Assembly (NCBI GenBank): GCA_914767715.1
Contig: OU612075.1
Coordinates: forward strand, 4,590,001-4,650,000
Length of the DNA: 60,000 nucleotides
Source: Membranipora membranacea
Lineage: Eukaryota > Bryozoa > Gymnolaemata > Cheilostomatida > Membraniporidae
Reading direction: 5' to 3'
The position numbers were made by a program, and so were the translations under genes. This document shows positions 1 through 10,960 of this stretch, in pieces. Every line of letters begins with the position of its first letter. The first letter of the stretch is position 1. The notes under the pieces are model-generated. The model searched no databases, had not been told where the DNA came from, and was given only the letters and a program-made list of their open reading frames with translations.

Positions 1-147
1 TTTGGACTTTGAAAGGTCAGGTTCAACTTGGCAGTAATAGTTGTCCCTGTGCTTCCCGGTACATACCAGCGATTGGTTTCACAGTGGGTTTTGGGATTTA
101 TTTTTCTCCCATAATGCGGGCACTTCACTATTTATAGCCTTTTCATT

Positions 148-207
148 AGTTTAAGTACTCAAACGGTGCAAGATGCTGGTAGAGGCATTTCATTATCAGC
201 CACTTTC
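148..207. repeat. Solo arm of foldback family A
   Basis: A direct copy, with two or three mismatches, of the left arm of the adjacent palindrome, in the same orientation and 8 bases before it. It shares agatgctggtagaggcattt. It could be a remnant of a second insertion or of arm slippage. Confidence 0.8.
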
Positions 208-215
208 TCCCCTCT

Positions 216-335
216 AGTTTAAGTGCTCAAACGGTGCAAGATGCTGGTAGAGGCATTTCATTATCAACCACTTTCAGAAAGTGGTTGATAATGAAATGCC
301 TCTACCAGCATCTTGCACAATTTGAGCACTGAACT
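216..335. repeat. Foldback element of family A, about 60-bp arms with almost no spacer
   Basis: The left arm is followed at once by its reverse complement, with ctttcagaaag at the centre. The core agatgctggtagaggcattt is mirrored exactly; only a few bases differ near the ends. This is the structure of a MITE or foldback transposon without internal sequence. A related copy lies at 20 kb. Confidence 0.88.
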
Positions 336-2796
336 ACCTTTTTATTGATCCGGCTTGTTTTTATTCTTTGATATTCTGAACTATACTGGGTCAAGGATTT
401 ATAGGGGGATGGGAAGGTGGTATATATTAAGCTTAAATTCATTTGACTGAATGAAGTTTTCTGTATGGGTGTGTAAAATACACTCCGCCAACTCACCCAA
501 GTGCCACTCACAATATTGAACCACTTTCATATACTTTTCCTGTGGATTCAAACTCATACCCAAAACAATGGGCTGAACAGATTTGGAGTTAGTTAGTTGA
601 TCAGAATGCTGCAAAATGAATAAAACTTTTTGTTCCAAGATAAATTTAGTTGGGCTTTGTTTGTCATAAAGCTATCACAATCATGCACATGGGTACAACA
701 CTGTGTCTAGGTCTAGTGTCCCCCCCCCCTAATAATAAATCAATGATTTTAACCCCCTCATCGAAAGCTTTCTACCGCGAAAGCTATCACTAATGTCATT
801 TTCACTACAGCTGTTTAAAGTATAGATGTATCCTAGTTGGCTACGCTTTATAGCGGTGGAGTACGTGAGTGATACCCATCCGAGGATTACGATTCATTTC
901 CAGTCAACAAGACATGAACTAAATCCAGAAACACCAGCTAGCCAAACTATAATTGACACCATCAACACAGAAACTAAGAAACCAAGAAGAGGACAGAGAT
1001 TAACACGGATGAAATGCCTTCAGAAAGACCTCAGAAAGATAGAGTGGAGAGGAGGCGGGTTGTACACAAGATGAGATAATCTGCATAAGTCAAGTAAGTC
1101 ACATGAACTGAGCTCTGATCTCTGAGAGAAGTAATACTCTGGCACTAAAGCCAAACAATCAGGTGACACATTAACGCAGGATATGTTTAGTTCTCGTTAC
1201 AAACATTAATGCGATGATGAGAGCGTGGACTTAGTTGATAGTTTAGGTGTCTTGGCCTTCTGTATAATATATGAATTTGTGACTCAACTTTCATTCGTAC
1301 CTTTCTAAACACCATTATCCAGGGTATGGGGGGATTTCTATTCAAAGCTGCAAAAATCACGATTTTCTAGTTAATTGCGGGGACCTGATTGTACTGTTAA
1401 TCTAAGGCTGAGAGAGTTGTTCCACTGAGCCTACTAAAAGTCAAGCTCCACTTTTATACAACTTGAATTTTTATTTTAGTGTACCAGAAGATAGATTTAG
1501 CTTAATCAGTATGAAATGGAGGAGGGATTTTACCTCTTTTAATAGTTGTGTCATACAGCTTTGATGCTCGCAACGAGGATAGACCTGATGTAAGTATTTG
1601 ACTGTTATTCTGGGGGGGGGGGTATTTCAATTAGAATGAGCCATGCTTTACTTAACGTGATATACCGCTTTTTAAAACTTTTTAATATTGTATTGGTGAT
1701 CATGTCTAATGGTTATTTTCACAGTTGAAACCTCCCAAATATTTGATGTTAAGTCGCAGTGACCTCTGAAAGTTCATCTTGGGGCAAAAAGTGCCATTTT
1801 TAAATTGAGCCCTCTGTGCCCTGCTATTGAGGTATTTGATTAGTTTATGTTTTCACCATATAGAGGAGGCATGCCACTAACGGGAGGAGTGACATTTTAG
1901 TGAAACTTTAATTTTTTTGGGCCTCCTGTCTTCAAGACTTAAATTTGTTTTTTGCAATAGTAATAGGGCCATTTCTGACCCCTCATTACATGTGACCCCA
2001 ATAATGCAGGAACTAAAATTTTCGATTTATTATACTGTTTTGGTCTTGTACTGACACTTCTATCAATAACCTTACCGGCTTACAGATCCTGGTTGACACA
2101 ATTGTAACAGATAATAACCTAAATTTTCACTAATTTAGGACAAAATTTTCCAGCCAAGATCCGGAAATTCAGAAAGATGTCAGTCAAACTTTTTGTCAGC
2201 ATGATGAACAACAGGAGATTGTCTAGATTTTGATCAAAGCGATTATTGATTATGGCTTTACATCTTGAGATATTTGGATTTTTGTGGCTAAACTAGCTTT
2301 ATTTGGTCCAAAACATGCGCTCCTCTCCAGCCAAAAAACTGAAAACAGGTTAAACACCATGTTATACACACCAGCTTCCATTAAACTAGAGAGTATTTCC
2401 GAGGTTTTGATCGTGGCGTTTGGCGTTTGATGATAAATTCAATAGAAGAGAGGTTATGAGCATAAATATTTCTCTCTCATGCTCGACAATCACCCAAAAA
2501 AGCAGGTTATCCATTGTTGAACACAATGCGCTTTGCATGTAATACAGCATAGATTTTCATCACGCTTTTGCATAACGTAATTTACTGCATCATTTTGCAC
2601 ATCGCTGCCTATATGTTTTCAATGTATTTTAGTTAATGTACAATTAATCAATTTAGAAATATGCGATTTAAAATAATTTGCAATGTTAAACATAAGCCAG
2701 ACTGCTAGCAATGTGTCAGTGAAGGAATTTTTGAAATGGGACAACTTGTTCCTGAGAAACTGAAAAGGTGTTCTATCATTTAGTCTTTCATTTAGG

Positions 2797-2917
2797 CCAA
2801 ATCGCTCGCAAATCGCTCACTCAGAATGTATATAGTTCCATCAACGAGTGAGCGATTTCTAAGCGTGACCCTAGCAATCACTCATTCATTGAGTGGCGAT
2901 CAGATTGCGATGTTGGC
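2797..2917. repeat. Family D repeat (tcgctcactcagaatgtata), copy 1
   Basis: About 120 bp built of repeated atcgctcactc and gagtgagcgat motifs that can pair with each other. It shares cactcagaatgtatatagtt and atcagattgcgat with copy 2 at 13 kb, in opposite orientation. Likely a MITE. Confidence 0.75.
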
Positions 2918-5364
2918 TGTTTTTAATTGAAAGACCCCCCCAGCAACACATCTGAAAAGGATGCATTCCATGGGAGTATGACAAATCTTAGCATTGGGCT
3001 TTAATGGGAGGAGGGTTGGGGGTCAGAAACATAGAAGAACCCTTTTTGATGAGTGTCGGCTCAAGTGTGTACCAGTGATTCCTCCAACCAAGGCTAATTA
3101 TTATTCATTACGAAACCGGCTCTGATTGGTTACGGTATAAATTATATTGGTCTGAAATCAGCCGAACAAAGGATTTTTTTGTAGTTTAAAAACCATTAGG
3201 TGAAATTCTTGATTTCATCAGAGGTTTTATTTATGGATAGAATAAGCTTCAATTTTTCCAACCAAGGCCAAAAGTTCCGAAATGCATCGGTACTATAATG
3301 TCAACTCTGTATACCCAATTCAACAACAGCATTCAATTTTTTAACATGAATGTATCATTCAACAGTAACAAAAAAACTTTGAAATCCACAAAACTTATTG
3401 TGATGTGTATCTGTCCTAAACAATTTGATAGCGCTGATTATTTCGCGTCATCATAGCATTCATGGTCAACACATTGTGTAGGACTGATCCACATCAGAAT
3501 GCGCTAACTCTGTCCATCTAGTCAAATAACATTGTGGTAGAAACACTGAATTAGATTCTTCTCTTAGAATGGAAATAGTATCATAGCGTTAAACGGTTAG
3601 GACACTAAACACAGGGACCCATCTGACTGTTATCTGATTGGCTGTCCCTAGTAGCATGAATAATAAGCCTGAGAAATTGTCTTGTTAACAAAATTGCAAA
3701 CAGTAATTATACCCCATACAGTCATTCTGCGCATGCTCAGCTCTGGGCATGAGCTGATCTCTGCAAAATTGAGTCTCGGAATTCCGAAGCCATCTGATTG
3801 GCTACCTGCTCTGGTGGCACACTCTCAAATGCGTGCTGAATTGTTAGAAAGAGTTATCTTCTATTGTCACTATTAGCTAAATTTGACTGGCAATTCATGC
3901 AGGGGGTATCCTCTCTCCCCAGACCAAAATTGCGATTAGAACCCAGACTAAACTCATTGTTCTTGCACATGCGCAAATTCAAGTCACGCATGATACATAC
4001 TTAGCCTTACAACATTCTCTTTGTGGTAATGATAGCCTAGTTTATCAGTGATCTACATGCCCAGTCAGATCACGAGAGTCAGTATGCCATACAGTGTCGA
4101 TGATTAGGGCATTTCTAGATTGCTACTAGGGACTGGCTATTTTTGCAAGCCCTTTGTTTTGCAAAAGAAAGCTAATGATGCTATTCCAGATATGGAATTC
4201 AATGGGTAGAAATAATACTGCTCTTTCTTGAACTCCTTTTTGGTCAAAAGGAGACAACTTTGACCTAATAAATAATAGCATTGAATGTATATCTATAATT
4301 TATGTCATTATGAATTTCATAGGTAAAGATTCGGGGTCTTGTCTTATTTGACAGGATTTCAGAATAGATCTAGCTGCGACCTTTGCTCCAGCACAGCAAA
4401 CACAGGCATCAAGATCCATGCTGTGTCTATCCGGAGGAATAGCTACTATACAGAGTAAACCCATATCGCCAGATTGCGAGCAGAGAAGTAAAAAGTCATA
4501 AAAAAACACGGAACCAGAGTTTGGAAACTTGAAGTAAATAAATGTGATTTCTGACATGTTCTAATTGCATGAAGACTTGGTTAAACTGCAAAACGAAAAC
4601 AGCTCTGCGATTGCTGTTGAGTATTTGATCAAGGAGTCAAAGACAGTTTTTGCGTCACTAATGCATTGCCCACCATCTGAACTGACAAATTTATTACGAG
4701 TGAATTCTACCAACATGAATTTGTTTTTACTTGTCTCCCCCAAATACTAATAAAAAGAACATGGCGGCCTGTTTTCTGTATGAACTTGATTATGCAACAC
4801 TGAATCGTTTTACAGCCTTTTGTAGAAGAAGTGCGAGAGTACAATAATACATTATTTCGAGATTATCTCACCTCATATTATTCTCTTATTATCACCAAGT
4901 TTGCCAGGATGCTTCACTTCAGATCAGATCTGACAGGTCTTTTAGACAGCAAACCAATCTTATTTTGGATTTGTATACCGATACTGTGGTTAAATTTTGT
5001 TTAATTTTAATCAAATACATGGATCTAAAAAATATGGTGCTGAAAACTGGAGCGTTTATCGTAAGACTATGGTTAGAGATTTAAAGCTGTCAGGAGCTTT
5101 GTGTGCTATCCAAGCTATTCCAAACAGAACAACAATCATACATATCAAAATATGTCAACAGAGATTATCAGACCAAGTTTGGGACCTTGACACACAGCAA
5201 CAACAGAAAAGAAGCAGTTTGAGTGTACGACTCCTGGTCTGTCTGGGTTTACTGGCAGTCAGTAGATCGATCCTATTCTGCAGCATGATCATTATGCAGT
5301 ATGTTTTCCCTCCTCACTTACAGCAGGGAAAAGTATCAGACTAAGTTTTGTTTCACTGGGAGTC

Positions 5365-5440
5365 ACACAGCTATGGTAGTGTAGTGGTTAGCGTGTTGGG
5401 CTCTTGATCTGAGGATCTCAAGTTCACTCCCTTACCCCTG
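5365..5440 (+). repeat. tRNA-like head, likely SINE 5' end
   Basis: The text tatggtagtgtagtggttag resembles an RNA polymerase III box A, and ctcaagttcactccc 40 bases later resembles box B. The pairs expected of a functional tRNA are incomplete, so a tRNA-derived SINE head is more likely than a tRNA gene. AG-rich body text follows. Confidence 0.5.
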
Positions 5441-5702
5441 CAGTGCCTTTACTTCAGTTACAGGTGATGGTGAGAGGCAGCTAGGTGAGGAAGAGGAGAG
5501 TGCTGGTGCTTGTTTCTTTGTAGGTTTCTTTGTAGGTTGGTGAGTTGTAGATTTGGTGAGTCAGCAGCAGAGGTGGACAGGTGTTGGTGAGAAGATTGTC
5601 AGAGACTCAACAGGTTATGCAACACCGCCATACAAAGCTAGTAAAGTTTTGCAAAAACATTCTTGTTATACTTATCTATAAAATATGTTTTGTTTTTGTT
5701 GT

Positions 5703-5850
5703 CCCAGAGTGGCCAACGCACTTGGTCGCTGACTGCCTCTGTTCCTCTGCAGGCTTACTCCCTTCCTGTTTGCTCTAGCTGCTTCTTCCGGTCTCCTGCT
5801 GACGCTGCACTCCTACTGGGGTTCGAACCGCTGCTCAGTTGCTTACCGTC
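5703..5850 (+). repeat. tRNA-like box A and box B with long spacer
   Basis: gagtggccaacgcacttgg (box-A-like) is followed about 115 bases later by a perfect box B, gggttcgaacc with flanks. The spacer is too long for a tRNA. It may be a decayed SINE head or a mosaic of two. Confidence 0.35.
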
Positions 5851-5944
5851 CATCCACGACTACCACTTCTCCACCTGGCCGGTGTGTCCACCTTTTCACT
5901 TTTGCTACTAGTCTTACTTGTAACGCTACATCATTGATGATCAA

Positions 5945-6048
5945 AAGTCAACAGATGAGGGACTCGAACTCATGCACTTCACTCCATGCCCATGTATCTC
6001 AGTCAGCGATGCTATCAACTAGACCACCTGGTCACTGATGATAACCAC
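5945..6048 (-). repeat. tRNA-like head on minus strand
   Basis: On the minus strand, caggtggtctagttgatagc (box A) is followed by a long variable-arm-like segment and gagttcgagtccc (box B). It looks like a Ser/Leu-type tRNA or a SINE derived from one. The acceptor stem cannot be closed convincingly. Confidence 0.5.
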
Positions 6049-8675
6049 AAACTGAATGTTGGTCTGATATCTGCAGTATTCCTCATCAACAACCGGGAGT
6101 GATCACCTATCATTTTTGGGAACTTTGCAAACTACCTGAGTGGTGAAATAAGTTTATAATCAGATCAGAAGTATCAAGCTTGGCCAAGACGCTGCTGCAT
6201 TCAAGTAGCCATAATCATATTATTGCTTCATTAATGCATGGAGTCAGCTAGTACCAGGGAGTAAGAAAATTGAATTGAGTTTTCTTTTCAGGTTTTGAGG
6301 GGAGACAACAGCCAAAAAATGATTATGAGCATATATAATAGAATTTATTGATATCAATATGATTATTTTAGGTTAGTACTACTAAGATACATAAAAGAAT
6401 ACGTGTATGCGTGTAAATATTACTTTAAAAATGAATTACATGGGCTGACAATAATAAGAGATCAAAAAAGCATGGTTATTCTATATTATAAATAACAGCG
6501 TAATACTCCATACTACAATAGTGTTCAATCCTACATGACACCTTACAAGCAAATCATGTATTTGTTGAGTGCTGCTTCGTACAGCAATTCTGCAGTACAA
6601 ATGGTAAATAGTAAATATATACAATGGGAAAGAAATTAACTGCAGCGATAGACGTGTATGATAGAGTGAAAAAATGATTACAGTATGGTTTAGTATTTGA
6701 TGAGAAAAATGCCCCTGGTGGGTTTTAAATTCAATTTTTTCGAAAAGTCATATCTATTTTTTTGACAACACTGATGAGCAGATATTAGTTTTTGAGTTAG
6801 CCACCAAAATATAAATGCATAGACTGAAAAAAGCATGAGCTACTAGTAAGCCAGAGAGAAGCATTACCCATATTATTATCAAACTGGTGATAGGATTAAT
6901 TTTTTGAAAAACATCAATTAAAAATTTAATTTTTTGTGTGGTCAGTAAGTGGTTACAAAACTGGTCTTAATAAGTCAAGTTCATTGAAAACTGAGAACGC
7001 TTAACAAATCGGTGGTTGCACAGTTTTCACCTAGCACCTATGAGTAAAAGAAATTTTAGCGAACGCTAAGCTTACTGCTGATATGCTGATATTATCCAAT
7101 CAAATCACTTTTCCGTCATATATGTATTCTCCCAGAGAATATAACTCCAAATCGAAAAAAATCGAAACACGGAGAAGATACTGAAATGAAAAAAAACTTG
7201 TAGCCTGCACTGACTTAACGTCAAAGACAATGCTAACCAAAGCATTAGTAGTTGTACTAATAAAATAATAATTGCTCTTGAGATAAATAAACTATCTTTG
7301 TTTTCTGATAATGTGCAAGCTGAATCAACATATCGTTAATGTGATGATATCATATTTCCTCTCGCTGTATAAGTTAGTAATCACATCAGAGCCATGTGAG
7401 GTCTTTCATCTCCATCTCAATTAATAGATCTGGGTTAATGTCGGTCTACAAGTAAAATGAAACAGTGATAATTTAGCAATTAACGATTAATTGACAATTG
7501 ATTAAAGATGTTACTTTTTTTTTATTAATGAACAACTAAGAGTCTGAGGGCTTACAAAAATTATGATTGATGTTGGATCTTGATGTGGGGTCTGTCTGTA
7601 ACAGGAAGAAAGGTGGAACATCAAAAAATACTGATGGAACATTGTGAATATGACGTAAAACTAACTTATCAATACTATTGACAATTCACGCCAGATTCCT
7701 TTATACAGTGTATTGGAGTTATCCACTCAAATGCTATGAATAGATAACTCTAAGACTTATTATTTTTAAATCCAGATTAACACATGAGTACAATAAAAGA
7801 CATCGTTATAAAAGACAAACAGATTCCGAATTATCCAAATGATTTGATAGTTGCACATGAATACTGACACCAAAAACATAGAGAGTAGATTTTCAAACGA
7901 TGCAGGGTAGGGTAGCATGGTGCAGCGATGGTATAAAACCTTGCTCATGTTAGTAAAATAAATATGTATAGGCCTGCTAGGTTATGAACATATGGGAGTT
8001 ACAAGCCCTTTCTTTGTGCCCGAATCACAGAATTACACCATAGCAAGTTTTTGAACTCTTGTGATCTTGGGGACCTGATTTTTAGCCCCTTAAGTCCATC
8101 TATTGCATCAATTGCAGTCCAGGTAACAAAATACAAGGCTAAGCTATAGTACCCAACAGGATGAAAATTTACACGGACCTTCAAATCATTGCAACAACTG
8201 TTTAATTCAAGACTCAGACTATAAACAGAGTTGTCAAATACACATCCTATGTTGTAGAGTGAGTGACATTTAAACTGAAGCAGACGTAACAGGATGAGAC
8301 AAGAGAGAGAAAGAGTGAAGTGAAGTGAGTTCTTATCAAGACCCATTAATTTTTGCAATAGATATGATATAAGGATAAAATGTAAATTACCCATGAAGAT
8401 TGGGCAATGAAGGAAATGAATGTTGATGATAGACGATGTGTGACTTGGCTAGAAATTGCAGCAGTGAGAACATCGACTACCTCTCGCAAACCGAAGAGAT
8501 GAAGTGAGCTCAAGTAACAACAACAGAGCGATCACTTAAGCATTAGCTGTCAAGGCTAGCCTCATTAGGATTCAAAACATGCTAATGAGCTCAATATCCA
8601 CTCTGTCTACTAACCAGAGTGGCCTACCTGTCTGTCGGTGAAATCTTATTTTTTGCACAAGATTGGCTTTTTCTT

Positions 8676-8942
8676 CAGGAGAACAAAATGGTTTCGTTGG
8701 CTTGAAAGGGTGAACCGAATTTTTATCATGGCACAATTACATGTTAATATGCCCCTAACAGACCCAATAGAGTGTTTTTGTACAAAGGTGTTAGCTTAGG
8801 ATCAGTTTAATATCAGGAGAACAAAATGGTTTTCTTGTCAGCATTCTCGTGTGGCCCGAATCTTAAGGCTTGAAAGGGTGACCTGGTCGTGGCACAGTTT
8901 ACTGTTAATATGCCCTAACGGACCCGATTGTGTGCAGTGTAC
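8676..8942. repeat. Diverged direct duplication of about 110-130 bp
   Basis: Two tandemly placed copies begin caggagaacaaaatggtt and both include ggcttgaaagggtgacc-like and gttaatatgcccctaac-like blocks; the second has an extra insertion of about 20 bases. No coding content. Confidence 0.7.
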
Positions 8943-8984
8943 CAGTCTGCCGGGTGCTGCCCCTTCTCCATAGAACATGATTTA

Positions 8985-9085
8985 TCAAGTTTGCCTGCAT
9001 ACTAGTTGCTACCCTACCATCGGTGACCCGTGACCAGTGATGTGGAAGCAAATCCGAATGCAGGCAAATAGACAAACTTGGTCTA
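8985..9085. repeat. Family B hairpin element
   Basis: Arms caagtttgcctgcat and atgcaggcaaatagacaaac flank about 55 bp. Member of the aatgcaggcaattggaccaa family seen at seven places in this window. Confidence 0.75.
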
Positions 9086-10841
9086 CCTTCCCCCCTGACC
9101 GAAGTCCTCCATGTTTGGGGTAACCATCAACATTGAGTATAATCCCTGATGGGGGCTTACCAGGAAACCACTTGAGCTCTAAAAAGCCGATGATCAATCA
9201 TATTTGCATGCTCCAGGGAGACGTCGCCTGGTTGACACGCCTAACCTAACATGACATCATAAACCTTAGAATTGATGCCATTTATTCCATCAATAATCGT
9301 ACACCTCTGAAGCATAAAGCAGGATTGATCTAGATAAAAAATTAAACTGTAGCCTATAAAGTGAATGAACTTCAAAAGCTGCATGGAAAGCAGGGTGGCT
9401 GGTCGCCGTCCCGATCGAGTATGGCGTGAAATTCAAACCATAGGCCTTTTATGACCACAAAAGCCAGACAATTAGGGTTCAGGTTTCCTAATATTCATCA
9501 AAACCTGTCATACAAGCACCCATCAATTCTGACTTAACTGTGTTCACTGTTATAATAAACCCCAAGCCTCCACCCAAACCACCCAGTGCTAAACTAATCC
9601 CTTCTCCCATGCAGCAATCCAATTATAGCGCCAGTGAAGACCACCGAAATTTCAAACTTCGATATGGTGTTAAATATAGCTTAATGGACCTGTGTTATTT
9701 AAATGGGTTGCTGTAATTTCGATGGGGAAGAAGAACGCGGTTCCAGCCAAATTCAGCTGAATTTAAGTTTTTGAAAAGAACGAGATAAAAAATGAAACTT
9801 AAAGTACATGGGTGTGCCACCACTGTTTTTCCAGACAAGCGAGTGGCGACACATCCAATAATGAAAAGTTGGGAAAATTTCTCTTGAGGTAGAAATCAGT
9901 AGAAACCGATGGTTTTTTGAGGTTTGAAACTCCAAAGAGAAATTAATGTGGTGGTTACATATGTCACTGTTTTCCTATTATGCAAATTGGTTTTGATTCA
10001 GCGAATTAAAAACATGTAAACAAGTAAACAGTAAACAAACTGTGACACCAGAATAGGCAAGCTGCTGATGTAATCAATTCTGAGTTTTAGGAAACAGAAA
10101 TAGAAAAGGCTATATGAGAAGAAATGGCCTTGAAGACTGCGATATATACTGAAGGTCAAAGGTGAAGGCAAGGATGGAAGGTTAGTAGATAACCAGGATC
10201 TGCGGAAACTAACCAACGCCACATTGAACCTCTTGTCCTTGCAGCAGTTGCTAAGCAATATGGAGATTCACCAATAATCACGAGACCCCTTGACCCAATG
10301 CCAAAACCAATTTTGTTCTCGGTTTTTCGTTGTACTCAGGGCTTTTCACAACAGTTTGTGGGCAAGGGTTGGATAGTCCTATACATCATCAACAGCATTG
10401 ATGTAGGGTAGAAAGTTTGGCAACATGGAAGACTCTTGACAACATCCTACTCAAATAGGATGATTAGGCCTATGATTGGCAAGCCAAAGAGCCACTTCTT
10501 ACCAAGTTGAGGGCACAATGACGCGTACTGGTATTACAAGACTCAAACGAAATACAGAAGCAGTGAGGTGGCATTGGGGAGTGGCATCATCAGCCTTGAT
10601 CGATGATTTAAAAGTGTCAGTCTTACTAGGCCATGTTTGGTATGGTTTTAAAGATCTGTCTGAAAAGTCATTAGGGCATAGGAAATAAAACAGCCTGCGG
10701 ACCAAATTGCAATAAAGCTGCTGTCAAGTCGGAAAAGTTCTTAATGGATCATAGTGATTTCATGCCTTCATCTGACCACTATCATGATCCAAGCTTTGTG
10801 AGAGAATGAGTCATAAGTCTGTAATCTTAAAATGGCCTTAC

Positions 10842-10960
10842 CGAGATGCTAGGTAAAAGGTCATCGGCGCCGCTGCCAGTGGATTCGGCCTCCATGTTGT
10901 TATTGTTGCTATTGATATGATTAATTGAACTTTGCTGTTGGTTCGAGTGTCTCTTTTGTC
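10842..10960 (-). CDS. YAP1: YAP coding exon 6: distal transactivation segment
   Basis: Acceptor gaattttag and donor TCG|gtaagg flank 39 full codons that continue the frame of the previous exon exactly. The text is Asn/Gln/Ser-rich, then EAESTGSGADDLLPSIS, where GADDLLPSIS resembles GEELMPSLQ near the vertebrate YAP C-terminus. If the donor were not used, translation would stop five codons further on (after SVRPF). The strong donor argues for one more short exon. Confidence 0.85.

Larger units (their letters stand above)
1..10841. other. Gene-poor, repeat-rich stretch downstream of YAP exon 6
   Basis: No exon with both good splice signals and family similarity was found on either strand. Open frames are short and of random composition. 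The stretch holds a long perfect foldback, several tRNA-like heads, a direct duplication near 8.7 kb and MITE-like hairpins. The unfound YAP terminal exon may be here, or to the left of the window. Confidence 0.6.

Noticed and set aside
826-1074. Open frame of 82 codons on the plus strand with a basic C-terminal part
   Set aside because: No recognisable family or adjoining exon; it could be a decayed retro-insert, but nothing supports a call.
2785-2920. Repeated gagtgagcgat motifs suggesting a CRISPR-like array
   Set aside because: Spacing is irregular, the motifs form inverted pairs, and the host is a eukaryote; a MITE explains it.
7999-8394. Minus-strand frame containing the text VTWTAI, considered as the YAP tail
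   Set aside because: The TW pair is not followed by a stop, and the surrounding residues do not match a YAP C-terminus.
10499-10705. Minus-strand frame ending S-T-W-stop, considered as the YAP PDZ-binding tail
   Set aside because: It lacks the final Leu and the preceding D-I-L-N-D-type helix, and no phase-0 acceptor links it to exon 6.
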